64,000 bases of DNA from Pleurodeles waltl (lineage: Eukaryota; Chordata; Amphibia; Caudata; Salamandridae). The stretch is taken from positions 57,407,533-57,471,532 of the forward strand of contig NC_090444.1 in the NCBI RefSeq assembly GCF_031143425.1, written 5' to 3'. A program made the translations under genes and the position numbers. Shown piece by piece: positions 20,327 through 31,868 of the stretch (the first letter of the stretch is position 1; each line of letters opens with the position of its first letter). The notes under the pieces were generated by a model. It ran no database searches, was not told where the DNA came from, and saw nothing but the letters and a program-made list of their open reading frames with translations.

Positions 20327-23267
20327 AAATGCTTCCGAAAATCGAATGTATAGCCGAAGGTATCAAACCGAATATAGAAGAGAAGGTGTGAGCGAAACCA
20401 ACACCAACGGCCTGGAAAAAATGTGCAATACCAGTAGCTCTGGATGCATTAAATATACGTCCCACAAGTTCACCAAAGTGACTCGGAAAGTTAGTATTCA
20501 AAAGGGACTGTATTTCTGCCGATGACCTTGCCACTTGAAGTGCGTAGGTCTCGCTAGCAGATGTAAGGGCTACATGCTTTTGAAACAATAAAGCTTTCAG
20601 TCGACTCAACTTGTCGAAATTAACCTTGGAAGTAGCAATATGAGGCCAGATGTCCGCTACCTCCCTAATTTGAATGGGGGGATACAACACATTCCCGCAG
20701 CATGTAACGGCCTTGCTGACAACGACAACGTAAACTATTCCGGGACGCATGCCACAGCAGCGCTCGCTGTTAAGAACAATGTAACTGCCGTTAGAAAGCA
20801 CCTGGAAAGTGTTTTTAATTACCGGGACTGGAACTCCCTTCAGATAACAAGCTAAGTTAGCAATGGAAGCATTACAAGCTCCGTGCAATGACAGCTGTTT
20901 ACAAACCATGGAATGGCTGACAGAAGCTTCGCATTCGCTACCGCTAAGAAAAACCTCCCTCAAACCATTGACACATCTGTATTGAAAGGGAAGGTCCCAC
21001 ACCTCATGTATATAACTGTCGCCCAAGAGTTCATATCTACCCACCGGAATATGCTTCAGACAAGAAGTAAATTGTAGAGTGGAAATAGGCATATTGATAA
21101 TTCCATGAATCAACCATTCAGCTGACGGAATCTCAGCCACTGTAAAAGGCAGTTTTTCCAATTTTTCAATATTTAACATAACATAAGTCGCTTCCTTTTT
21201 AGCCATCAGTTGTTGTTGACGAGTCAAATTAAACGAGATAAAAATCTCTTTGGCGCGAATATGCTGCCATGGAACGCGACCTGCCTTCAAGGTCTGAAGA
21301 GTCCAACCCAGCTGCATGATGGACCGTGTCTGACTCTGCCCATGATATAAAGAAGACATATCTGATTTAATAATGTCGATAGCAGAGGAAACAATGTTGT
21401 CAATCGTGTAAACTCGGTCAGACAGTGTATGCATGCCATTATCAACAACAGACAAAGCCTGCATCAAATTCTCTTGATCAATCTGCCGTAATCGGGCTGC
21501 AGCTTCTTGTTGTGAAAGTTTCCAAATCTCATTATAAACCTCATATATGAACCTCTTCTTTCGTGGTACCCTGGGACCCGACAAGAAATCTTGTAAATCA
21601 GTATCATTAGACAGTAACGTGAGGTGTAACTTAACTGCATCCAGCGTGGACGTCCTCAACCATTGCTGACAAAGCTTTCCCACGCTGTATGTAGTTATAA
21701 TGTCAGCATGCTCCGGTGAAACATAGCGAGGGTCTGCCCTACTAGTCCTGAACCCCCCTGAAGAGGTGACAAAACGTTGATGACACTCATTAGTGTCTAC
21801 AGGCCATAGTAACCACCCGCCGGAATGTAACAATGAAGTGTTAAGCGTACCATTCTGGACCCAATGTGTAAATTCACCAAAAGTAGCGTTCACATAGTGC
21901 TGCCAATTCTTTAATTTAGAAGGGACTGGTATTCCAGGCAAATTCAACTCTCTAATTGTCGCCAAGCCTAGACAACTTGTTTGTTGTACTGTGTCATTGA
22001 GGAATATCATTTGCACAGGGATTATACACCCCCTAAATAATGTGTCCCTGCCTTGCATTTGCCAATTTTTTGTTCCCCAAACACTTTTTAGATCAATAGT
22101 CCTAAACCAATACTCATATCCTTCGACCGAAAGTTTTGAAACAAACATATTGGAATATAACAATTTAGTATCGGTCAACAACATTTGCTTATTAGAATAT
22201 GGAGTAACTTTGAAATAGTAAGACTTAGCATTTCGTTGATCATGCCCAGAAAAATATGCAAATTTATCATAATAAGTTTTCGAACTTCCTTGTGGAGGAG
22301 TTGAACAATGTTCCCATTGCACATAATTAAAAATGGACTTAGGGCTACTAGCTTTGTGAATAAAATAGTGTCCATAATAGTTGTAGCAAAACATGTCACC
22401 ATGATTATCTCTAAACTGGTAAGCATCTTCATCATCATAAACAGTATAATACTTCAAGTCTGATAGCATCGAATCTACTGTCTTCACATCCCAGTCATCA
22501 GAGACAATGCCTGGTATAACAATATCATTCATTGACAACTTGAGGACATACGGTATTTGAATCAATTCAGTAGGACCATATATATCAAACATTACTTTAT
22601 CCCACACAATCCCATCCGGAATCGGTATCGCAGAAATGTTCACATTGGAAAATTCTCTTCGAACCATGTGAGACGAAAAATGTGGTTTCAGCACAGTCTT
22701 GACATGTTCAATGTCTAATCGATCAGGAAGAAAATGACCATGTATCACTAGAAAAAAAGTAACTACAAACCCCAACCATAAAAATATAGTCATGAAGGCC
22801 ATAAAAAACCACAAATAGTTCCAAGGAAAAACAAAATAATTGTATTTGAGCCAGGACAGTAGCTTACGCGGACCTCGGACCGAAGACACGGTGGACACAG
22901 AGGCGGACATTACATCATCAGTGTTATGAAAGCAGCCAGAGGCAGTTCTTGCAAAAGGTGCTACTGTGAACATAGAAGCAGACGGAGGCTCTCGCCGAGG
23001 TACACTATAAACCACATGTTCAGCAACATCACTTGAACGAACAGCAACCTGATCGCAAGATTCCAAATTAATCGTTGTCTGTGGAACAATCGCAAGATCA
23101 TCTTCCACCCTCCCCATGCACGGAGAGTTAACAGTGTTGGTGTAAATCACCTGCAGCGGGACTTCTTCCGCAGTAGTGAGAGGGATTCCGGAACTACTGG
23201 GTGTCCCTCTTGGTCTGCTGTGCAGAATCGGCCACATGTTGTAACTTGACATTATCAATAGAAACAA
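20199..23267 (-). CDS. env: Foamy-like envelope glycoprotein precursor, full-length ORF (1022 aa)
   Basis: The surface glycoprotein precursor mediates attachment and membrane fusion. It is open throughout and close in length to foamy Env proteins (about 980-990 residues). A hydrophobic segment at about residues 150-177 fits the leader-peptide membrane anchor of foamy Env. A furin-type RKKR site at about 569-572 separates surface and transmembrane parts and is followed by a long helical region. A second hydrophobic segment near 984-1002 is the C-terminal anchor. Several NxT/S glycosylation sites occur. The start overlaps the integrase ORF by 74 bases in another frame, as in foamy viruses. An alternative start five codons downstream (MSSYNMW) is possible. 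No break is seen. Confidence 0.85.
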   Translation of the reverse strand: MFLLIMSSYNMWPILHSRPRGTPSSSGIPLTTAEEVPLQVIYTNTVNSPCMGRVEDDLAIVPQTTINLESCDQVAVRSSDVAEHVVYSVPRREPPSASMFTVAPFARTASGCFHNTDDVMSASVSTVSSVRGPRKLLSWLKYNYFVFPWNYLWFFMAFMTIFLWLGFVVTFFLVIHGHFLPDRLDIEHVKTVLKPHFSSHMVRREFSNVNISAIPIPDGIVWDKVMFDIYGPTELIQIPYVLKLSMNDIVIPGIVSDDWDVKTVDSMLSDLKYYTVYDDEDAYQFRDNHGDMFCYNYYGHYFIHKASSPKSIFNYVQWEHCSTPPQGSSKTYYDKFAYFSGHDQRNAKSYYFKVTPYSNKQMLLTDTKLLYSNMFVSKLSVEGYEYWFRTIDLKSVWGTKNWQMQGRDTLFRGCIIPVQMIFLNDTVQQTSCLGLATIRELNLPGIPVPSKLKNWQHYVNATFGEFTHWVQNGTLNTSLLHSGGWLLWPVDTNECHQRFVTSSGGFRTSRADPRYVSPEHADIITTYSVGKLCQQWLRTSTLDAVKLHLTLLSNDTDLQDFLSGPRVPRKKRFIYEVYNEIWKLSQQEAAARLRQIDQENLMQALSVVDNGMHTLSDRVYTIDNIVSSAIDIIKSDMSSLYHGQSQTRSIMQLGWTLQTLKAGRVPWQHIRAKEIFISFNLTRQQQLMAKKEATYVMLNIEKLEKLPFTVAEIPSAEWLIHGIINMPISTLQFTSCLKHIPVGRYELLGDSYIHEVWDLPFQYRCVNGLREVFLSGSECEASVSHSMVCKQLSLHGACNASIANLACYLKGVPVPVIKNTFQVLSNGSYIVLNSERCCGMRPGIVYVVVVSKAVTCCGNVLYPPIQIREVADIWPHIATSKVNFDKLSRLKALLFQKHVALTSASETYALQVARSSAEIQSLLNTNFPSHFGELVGRIFNASRATGIAHFFQAVGVGFAHTFSSIFGLIPSAIHSIFGSIFGGFPITLALLAGILLLLLFFRNGCPTATRSAIAAPISTAVL

Positions 23268-25437
23268 AGCGATTTCCTTTGGCCCCTCGCAGCGGCGGTA
23301 AAATCACAGTTCTTGTGCCGCTTACCCCTAACACGGGTACTGGTGCTCGATAAGAAGGACCAAATTCTTTCTTTACTGCGACCTTTTCACGCACTAGATC
23401 CCCAATCCTGGGTATCCAACCAGTAGGTGTTACTGGCTCGTCCTTAATTCCTGAGGAGGCAGCATTCGCAGAAGAGTTATCTTCACGGAATTGTTGTAAA
23501 TCCTGCAAAACAGTGACACGATCATTTATGTCAAAGGGCGTTTCTGCCGCCTCCACACCAGGACCATCTAGATCAGGAACATACATTCGTGTTCCAAACA
23601 GGCACTCATATGAAGTACGACCCCCCAGTGACCTTCTAGGCAAGTTATTAAGTGCTCTTTGTACTCCATAAAGGTGGGCTAGCCAACTACGACCCGTACC
23701 TATAACTCTGGCCGTTAAGGATTGCTTTAAATCACGATTTAATCGCTCCACGACAGAATTTCCCGCGGGATGAAATGGAGACGAGAATTGGAGCTGGACC
23801 CCCAACGAAGCCATGGCGTCCCTGAATGCCTTAGAGGCAAAAGCAGGGCCCTGGTCCGAGTGAAAAGCTGCAACTGCAAATGTATCGACAAAGATGCGCA
23901 AATCTTTAATAACAGTTCGAGCGTCAGCCGAGCGTTGTGGCCAGACCCACACAAATCTGGAGCACGAATCTACAGCAACCAAAATATATTTGTATGCACT
24001 ATCTGGTGCCAGTGGACCACAGTTATCTAAGTACACACACTGTAAAGGTTTATTTGAAATCAGAAGGGGCGTCTGCTGCGGGCGTTTAGCCGACGAAGCT
24101 TTAATTTGTTGACAAATGTCACAACAAAGGACATACTGCTTTGTCTCCTTATATAGACCAGGCCACCAATAACGGGCCTGTAACAGTGAAATTGTGGCAG
24201 CCACACCAGCATGTGCAGATGCTGCCCCCTCATGTGCTGCAGAAATTAATCGAGATCTCTCAATTTTTTTTGGTATTTCACGTACACCAACGCCTGGAAT
24301 ATTAACAACAGCGTTCAGTGCACTATTCAAGCAGTAACTATATTTGGAAGGAAATCCTTTAGGAAACGGCTTACCATCAGCAGAAGCTTTTATGGCAGCC
24401 GATATCTCTGTGTCTGGTTTGGGACTCGAACGAGTTACAGCGGCCACAGTGGCTACAGCTACTGCTGATTTCGCGGCTTCATCTGCCATTGTATACCCAG
24501 CAACGTGTATCCCAACGCGCTGGTGTCCAAGTGTATGTACAACATGGACATTAGGAAGCGTCTCTTTTAGATCCGCAACCTTACCCCACAACAATTTATA
24601 TTTAATGGTGTTGCCTTTAGAATCTCTAAACCCATTCATTTTCCAATAGTGTAGATCTTCATTGAAAGATTGCACACAATAGTAGGAGTCACAGACCAAC
24701 AAGGTCAACATCGTCGGCTCTGCATGCTCCAACGCTAACCATAGAGCTTTAAGCTCAGCCAGCTGTGCCGTACAATCTCCCAAGGTTTTGGTATAAGTAT
24801 GTCGGGGGCAGAACATGTCCCCCTCCATCGCACCACTCACCACCGCACATGCAGCAGAATACTGCTGTTTAGTCCCCACCGCTGGCTGTGCAGAGCCATC
24901 AGTGTACATGACCACCTGGTACTGGTCAATAGGTAATGTGCCAGCAGGGACTGGGTATTCTATTTCATATTGTAGAAATTCTTGAGTCTGCAGTTTTGGG
25001 TCAAATACGTAATCTACATCAGAGGCTGTTAAAGACGAAGCCCATTGTATCCATCGGGGGTGTAAAGCTTTTGAATTAGGAACACTCGCTTTAGTAACAG
25101 CCTCTAGGGCCGGTACTGGGGAAACGACAATGATGCGTTGGCCCTGGGCAAGCGGTCTTTCTTTAATCACAGCCATCTGTACTGCAGTGAGTATTTTCTC
25201 GGTTTGTGCAAAGCGTTGTTCTGCCGAAGAATACAAGTGAGACTTGTATGCTATCGGGACTGTCTCACCTTCATTAAAAGTGACATACATAAAACCCAGA
25301 GCCCCAGGTATTACCCTGATGACTAAATGTGTCTTATTGTCCCGTGTATGTAAGTGTTTAACTGATAAAAGATCAGTCTGTAATTCTCGTAATATCTGTG
25401 TATGCTCAGTTGTCCAAAATTCGGACGAATCAATTCG
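23194..25437 (-). pseudogene. pol: Pol C-terminal part: RNase H and integrase (frame separated from RT)
   Basis: The ORF with a Met start is 25290-23194 (698 aa); homology in this frame extends back to about 25437. The RNase H domain shows MYTDGSA, the glutamate in LAELKALWLAL and LVCDSYY. Integrase follows: an H-H-C-C zinc-binding region (SAAHEGAASAH, CDICQQ), then the D,D,E core seen in YLDNCGP, FHSDQGPAF and SVVERLNRDL, and a basic C-terminal region. Together these give RNA removal and DNA integration. A one-base indel near 25430 separates this frame from the polymerase. The same indel is in the duplicated copy, so it predates the duplication. The end overlaps env. Confidence 0.85.
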
Positions 25438-26681
25438 TACAAGGGTTTTATACGCATAGCATATTCAGGAATGTACGTTCTGCCAAAATTCAGAAACCCC
25501 AACAATGACTGTAGTTTCCGAACCGTATTTGGAGGCTGCAATAGAGCACACTTCTCCAGAAAATGTGGTGCTAAGCTCTTGCCCTCACTTGACAACTCAT
25601 ATCCCAGGAAAAAGACACTGAGGAAGGCAATGTTTGATTTTTTAAAATTAAATTTGTATCCTATATCTGCAAACCCCACAACAATGCGCGATACACGCCT
25701 TAGATGCTGTAGAATCTCATCGTCTGTCAGATATATGTCATCAACATATGATAACGCTTCAGGGTCCAACTCGTGCAGTATTTCTGTCACACGAGCTGAA
25801 AACAATCCTGGGCTGTTGTTATACCCCTGAGGCAAACGACAAAAAAAATTCTGGGAGCCAAACGCACTGAAACTGGTATAGTCCCGACTTTCGGGTGCTA
25901 TATTTTGGCAGAAAAACCCATTCGAGATATCCAACGTAGTTTTGTATTTTTTACACACTATATCGTTCATAAGCGCTGCACTATGTGAATTTTGTATCGC
26001 ATATGTGCGTGTATGACTATTCAAATGTCTGTAATCCACCACTATCCTATATGAATGGTCCGGTTTAGAAACTGGAAATAAGGGATTATTCATCGGCGAG
26101 ACACAGGGCTGAATTACACCCTGGTACTCTAATTCTATCAGAATTTGCCTAACCGATGTCCTAGCCTCAAATTTGATAGGATACTGCGGTTGTGGCTGAG
26201 GTTCGCCCTTTACTGGAATTACATGATAAGGTGATTGTCTATCCCACCCCACGTTATTTCTATACAAGGCGGGGGCTTGTGCCAGAGCCCACAATTTACT
26301 ATAGGACTCCGCCAGTTCTCTTGGAACAAGTGGTGAGAAGGAAGGTGTAATAACATCCTCCCCAACCGAACAGTCGCGAACAAAGTCGGGTGGCCAATCC
26401 TATTCGGCCAGTAGAACATCATATGACTTTACCATATGGTCCCAAAAAATGGCGTGTACAATGCGGCCAATGTCCCCTTCTAATCTCAGAGTCACTAAAT
26501 ACACTCTATCAGGATCAGAGACCCGCATATCCGCCGTTTCGACTTGTATGAAGTCATCAGTTGCTTTCACCTCCAGATGCTCTTGAAGACTCCGGCGAAC
26601 TATTGTGACCTCTGCCGCGCTGTCTAACAGTGCTAACGCCCATGTCTTGTTCATCAAGAGAACTCTCTTCTTGAGTGGCAT
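25323..26681 (-). pseudogene. pol: Protease and reverse transcriptase, downstream copy
   Basis: One frame is split by a stop into 26681-26400 and 26294-25323. It starts with its own Met inside the end of gag, in a different frame, as in foamy pol. The aspartic protease motif is ALLDSAAEVTIV. The polymerase shows PLFPVSKPDHSYRIVVDYRHL, the aspartate in TTLDISNGFF, LPQGYNNSP and the YVDDIYL active site. The stop is a single TAG at the codon that is CAG in the upstream duplicate (near 26401), so it arose after the duplication. The region beyond 25430 is out of frame with RNase H. Confidence 0.85.
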
Positions 26682-28122
26682 GTCTAACAGAGACTGCTGC
26701 CACTTTCTTCTTTTTAAACTGCTGTTTTTGTTGCAGCGGTTTCTCTTCTTGTTTAATAGAAACCTCCGCTGAGCGTTGTGAATCCTGTCTCGGTTTCACG
26801 TACTCTGTTCGTCGCTCTGACCGCCCACCTCTCTCACTTCTCTTCTCTGAGGAGTCCTGAAAGGAACGAGATTGGCGTGTATCAGTATTTTGATATCTAT
26901 CAGGCGTTTTCAAATTATCCCTATTCCTGAGATTATACCTATTCTGCGGGGTCTCCGGTTGCGGAGACTGTCCCTCATTTTGTTTAGGTGTTTGCTGTTT
27001 CTTTTCCCAGCGCTTTTTTGTACCCTCAGATTGCTGTTGTTTAGCATTATCTTTACTATTTTTACTCTGCAATTGAGGTTTTTGTGGTCTAGCCCATAGG
27101 CTATTGCGACCGATACTAGAATAGGTTTCTGCTATTACTCTCGGAAGTTCCTGCTCTTGATTAATCTGTGGAACATCCCGAAGACGCATTCGCACTGCTA
27201 GTGCTACTGCCTCTCCCTTGAGATTACTCAAAATAATAGAAGAAACTGTGGCAAAATTGCCTAACAACTGCATACCCAAATCCAAGGCTGGTGCAGCTCC
27301 ATATTCATCTTGAGTTTGTTTAAGTACGTCCGCTAAATTGGCTAATGTTGGCGTACCATGTGCCGTTGTGTAGAGCGCGGCAAAAACCGTGCCCCAGGTA
27401 TTACAAAGGTCCATCGGAGGAACCATCCCATACGGCAAACACATCGTTAATATTCTATGTTTATCCTGAGGGCCCGTATGGGGAAACACTGCTTCCAGCG
27501 TATTCATTTTTTGCTCCAGCCAAAATGGAGTTTCCTCTCACTTAGCTGGTACCTTACCCATAACCGAATGCACAGTGGCCGGATTAATACCCGGAACCAT
27601 TGCCTGTGGGTGCGCTGGAGCAGCTCGTGCTGCATTTGTATTCATGCTTTGCATCACAAACTGAACTAACCTTCTATATATATTTGTTAACTCTCCATAT
27701 AAACGACGGACATCAACCACTGCCAAATTACCAACCGCAGGATATGGTGTATAAGTGGCCAATAAAGGCCAGGTTGGACCATCATTACTTAAGGGACCTA
27801 GCCTAACTTGTGCCATTGTATGTGGGAGGGCGCCATCAAGCCAATTATGGTGTTCTTGATAAGAGAGAGGTATCTCTAAATATGCATACGCCCTGTATTG
27901 TCCAGGGGCATTTGCAACTGTATATTCATGAAATGTATTCGTACCCCCATCAACTGCTGGAAAAACGACCCAAGAATAAAAAAGTTCTGTTCTATAGGCT
28001 GCATGGGCATCTACCACAAAAGTGACTGGACCCCCTTGGACAGTTAGTCCATTTGCCAGCAAGTGTCCTGTGAGTGGGTGACGCATATTGATAGCTATAT
28101 TAACTACAACAGGGTTCGCCAT
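26557..28122 (-). pseudogene. gag: Gag, downstream copy (one in-frame TGA)
   Basis: The structural precursor is read in one frame as 194 residues (28122-27538), a TGA, then continued through 27507-26557 (316 residues from the next Met). Without the stop it would be about 520 residues, a plausible Gag length. The N-terminal part is globular. The C-terminal part is rich in Gln, Arg and Lys (NRYNLRNRDNLK, SERGGRSERR) with no CCHC zinc knuckle, like the basic boxes of foamy Gag. The TGA occurs at the same place in both tandem copies, so it predates the duplication. Confidence 0.8.
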
Positions 28123-28319
28123 TTGTCAAAAATAGCCCGAGATTCAAAAAGGGCACACCAATATCGGGGTTTTTTCCTTTTAAAGTTCAAGCTTGAACAA
28201 CGAACCACTTTCGTGGTGGCGGAAACCCTCAGTCCACAGACGTCTCTGTTTATGGAACGAGGAGTCAAATTATATATGAGATCGAGAGAGTCAGCCAGAC
28301 CTAAACATTAGAGCCAGAC

Positions 28320-28338
28320 CAAACGTTGGCGGCGCCAT
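28320..28338 (-). other. Second primer binding site, next to the internal LTR
   Basis: Minus strand TGGCGCCGCCAACGTTTGG directly after the internal LTR fragment, identical to the site next to the 5' LTR. It is a copy made by the tandem duplication. Confidence 0.7.
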
Positions 28339-28856
28339 GTCGCGTGGGCTCTCATTATCTGAAATGAGACTACTGGATTTCTAGGCAGCAGGATCTATAA
28401 CGGTGTGGGGGACTGAGTCTGACCCACGTGTAAAGAAATATGTCGCCCTAAATCCGGTTTTGCTCCGGCTAACTAGCAGTGCCTCATTTCTCCCACGGGG
28501 AAGAGATGATTGGGCAGCCGAGCGCATGACATCTTTGGAACTTCTCAGGGAAGTCGTGGTCACTCAGATCCTAACCAACTCTCTCATTTACAATATGATC
28601 TCATATACAAATGACAAAGACAGTATAAGTTTTATATAATGCTTTAATAAAACAACTGTATTTTAGAGAATAAGGCATGAACCGCGATAACCAGAACCAT
28701 ACAACACAGTAGGATTGAGATAGTTACCAGGAGAGTAAAACATAAAAATAAAGCAATCATTGTATATTATAATTTCTACTCTCCCTCTGCTTAATTTATT
28801 TAGAGCACAGCATGTTAAGTGCCTAGTTTGCCTATCTGTATCACTGCAGAGACTTT
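28339..28856 (-). repeat. Internal partial LTR (3' half) within the provirus
   Basis: 518 bases match the 3' half of the LTR on the minus strand, including the TATATAAAA box near 28630, the inferred R-U5 and the terminal CGCGACA. The 5' half is missing: homology stops in the minus-strand reading at 28856, where the filler begins. It may act as an internal promoter for the second gag-pro-RT unit, which is inference. Confidence 0.85.
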
Positions 28857-28870
28857 GGTCTAGCCCATAG
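28857..28870 (-). other. Templated filler at the duplication junction
   Basis: The plus-strand bases GGTCTAGCCCATAG sit between the RT end and the LTR fragment. The identical 14-mer occurs once in each gag copy (about 27091-27104 and 30622-30635). It belongs neither to the LTR nor to pol at this point, so it was copied in. Confidence 0.85.
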
Positions 28871-30212
28871 TCCCGTGTATGTAAGTGTTTAACTGATAAA
28901 AGATCAGTCTGTAATTCTTGTAATATCTATGTATGCTCAGTTGTCCAAAATTCGGACGAATCAATTCGTACAAGGGTTTTATACGCATAGCATATTCAGG
29001 AATGTACGTTCTGCCAAAATTCAGAAACCCCAACAATGACTGTAGTTTCCGAACCGTATTTGGAGGCTGCAATAGAGCACACTTCTCCAGAAAATGTGGT
29101 GCTAAGCTCTTGCCCTCACTTGACAACTCATATCCCAGGAAAATGACACTGAGGAAGGCAATGTTTGATTTTTTTAAATTAAATTTGTATCCTATATCTG
29201 CAAACCCCACAACAATGCGCGATACACGCCTTAGATGCTGTAGAATCTCATTGTCCGTCAGATATATGTCATCAACATATGATAACGCTTCAGGGTCCAA
29301 CTCGTGCAGTATTTCTGTCACACGAGCTGAAAACAATCCTGGGCTGTTGTTATACCCCTGAGGCAAACGACAAAAAAAATTCTGGGAGCCAAACGCACTG
29401 AAACTGGTATAGTCCCGACTTTCGGGTGCTATATTTTGGCAGAAAAACCCATTCGAGATATCCAACGTAGTTTTGTATTTTTTACACACTATATCGTTCA
29501 TAAGCGCTGCACTATGTGAATTTTGTATCGCATATGTGCGTGTATGACTATTCAAATGTCTGTAATCCACCACTATCCTATATGAATGGTCCGGTTTAGA
29601 AACTGGAAATAAGGGATTATTCATCGGCGAGACACAGGGCTGAATTACACCCTGGTACTCTAATTCTATCAGAATTTGCCTAACCGATGTCCTAGCCTCA
29701 AATTTGATAGGATACTGCGGTTGTGGCTGAGGTTCGCCCTTTACTGGAATTACATGATAAGGTGATTGTCTATCCCACCCCACGTTATTTCTATACAAGG
29801 CGGGGGCTTGTGCCAGAGCCCACAATTTACTATAGGACTCCGCCAGTTCTCTTGGAACAAGTGGTGAGAAGGAAGGTGTAATAACATCCTCCCCAACCGA
29901 ACAGTTGCGAACAAAGTCGGGTGGCCAATCCTGTTCGGCCAGTAGAACATCATATGACTTTACCATATGGTCCCAAAAAATGGCGTGTACAATGCGGCCA
30001 ATGTCCCCTTCTAATCTCAGAGTCACTAAATATACTCTATCAGGATCAGAGACCCGCATATCCGCCGTTTCGACTTGTATGAAGTCATCAGTTGCTTTCA
30101 CCTCCAGATGCTCTTGAAGACTCCGGCGAACTATTGTGACCTCTGCCGCGCTGTCTAACAGTGCTAACGCCCATGTCTTGTTCATCAAGAGAACTCTCTT
30201 CTTGAGTGGCAT
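28860..30212 (-). pseudogene. pol: Protease and truncated reverse transcriptase, upstream copy
   Basis: This is an open frame of 450 residues with the same motifs as the downstream copy (LLDSAAEVTIV, LPQGYNNSP, YVDDIYL), here without the TAG stop. It ends at the duplication junction: after NTYIHGT the filler adds two residues and a TAG. RNase H and integrase are therefore missing from this unit. The upstream frameshift near 28960 is shared with the other copy, so the last 35 or so residues are out of the true frame. Differences from the downstream copy are few. Confidence 0.85.
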
Positions 30213-31653
30213 GTCTAACAGAGACTGCTGCCACTTTCTTCTTTTTAAACTGCTGTTTTTGTTGCAGCGGTTTCTCTTCTTGTTTAATAGAAACCTCCGC
30301 TGAGCGTTGTGAATCCTGTCTCGGTTTCACGTACTCTGTTCGTCGCTCTGACCGCCCACCTCTCTCACTTCTCTTCTCTGAGGAGTCCTGAAAGGAACGA
30401 GATTGGCGTGTATCAGTATTTTGATATCTATCAGGCGTTTTCAAATTATCCCTATTCCTGAGATTATACCTATTCTGCGGGGTCTCCGGTTGCGGAGACT
30501 GTCCCTCATTTTGTTTAGGTGTTTGCTGTTTCTTTTCCCAGCGCTTTTTTGTACCCTCAGATTGCTGTTGTTTAGCATTATCTTTACTATTTTTACTCTG
30601 CAATTGAGGTTTTTGTGGTCTAGCCCATAGGCTATCGCGACCGATACTAGAATAGGTTTCTGCTATTATTCTCGGAAGTTCCTGCTCTTGATTAATCTGT
30701 GGAACATCCCGAAGACGCATTCGCACTGCTAGTGCTACTGCCTCTCCCTTGAGATTACTCAAAATAATAGAAGAAACTGTGGCAAAATTGCCTAACAACT
30801 GCATACCCAAATCCAAGGCTGGTGCAGCTCCATATTCATCTTGAGTTTGTTTAAGTACGTCCGCTAAATTGGCTAATGTTGGCGTACCATGTGCCGTTGT
30901 GTAGAGCGCGGCAAAAACCGTGCCCCAGGTATTACAAAGGTCCATCGGAGGAACCATCCCATACGGCAAACACATCGTTAATATTCTATGTTTATCCTGA
31001 GGGCCCGTATGGGGAAACACTGCTTCCAGCGTATTCATTTTTTGCTCCAGCCAAAATGGAGTTTCCTCTCACTTAGCTGGTACCTTACCCATAACCGAAT
31101 GCACAGTGGCCGGATTAATACCCGGAACCATTGCCTGTGGGTGCGCTGGAGCAGCTCGTGCTGCATTTGTATTCATGCTTTGCATCACAAACTGAACTAA
31201 CCTTCTATATATATTTGTTAACTCTCCATATAAACGACGGACATCAACCACTGCCAAATTACCAACCGCAGGATATGGTGTATAAGTGGCCAATAAAGGC
31301 CAGGTTGGACCATCATTACTTAAGGGACCTAGCCTAACTTGTGCCATTGTATGTGGGAGGGCGCCATCAAGCCAATTATGGTGTTCTTGATAAGAGAGAG
31401 GTATCTCTAAATATGCATACGCCCTGTATTGTCCAGGGGCATTTGCAACTGTATATTCATGAAATGTATTCGTACCCCCATCAACTGCTGGAAAAACGAC
31501 CCAAGAATAAAAAAGTTCTGTTCTATAGGCTGCATGGGCATCTACCACAAAAGTGACTGGACCCCCTTGGACAGTTAGTCCATTTGCCAGCAAGTGTCCT
31601 GTGAGTGGGTGACGCATATTGATAGCTATATTAACTACAACAGGGTTCGCCAT
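30088..31653 (-). pseudogene. gag: Gag, upstream copy (same in-frame TGA)
   Basis: Near-identical duplicate of 26557-28122. It reads as 194 residues (31653-31069), a TGA, then 316 residues (31038-30088) in the same frame. The last 125 bases overlap the start of pro-RT. It follows the 5' LTR, primer site and a leader of about 200 bases, so this is the Gag expected from the main promoter. Because the TGA is shared by both copies, it is either an old lesion or, less likely, a tolerated readthrough stop. Confidence 0.8.
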
Positions 31654-31849
31654 TTGTCAAAAATAGCCCGAGATTCAAAAAGGGCACACCAATATCGGGG
31701 TTTTTTCCTTTTAAAGTTCAAGCTTGAACAACGAACCACTTTCGTGGTGGCGGAAACCCTCAGTCCACAGACGTCTCCGTTTATGGAACGAGGAGTCAAA
31801 TTATATATGAGATCGAGAGAGTCAGCCAGACCTAAACATTAGAGCCAGA

Positions 31850-31868
31850 CCAAACGTTGGCGGCGCCA
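31850..31868 (-). other. Primer binding site next to the 5' LTR
   Basis: Minus strand TGGCGCCGCCAACGTTTGG starts at the base after the LTR. It resembles the Lys1,2-tRNA site (TGGCGCCCAACG) used by foamy viruses, with two extra bases in the middle. Confidence 0.75.
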
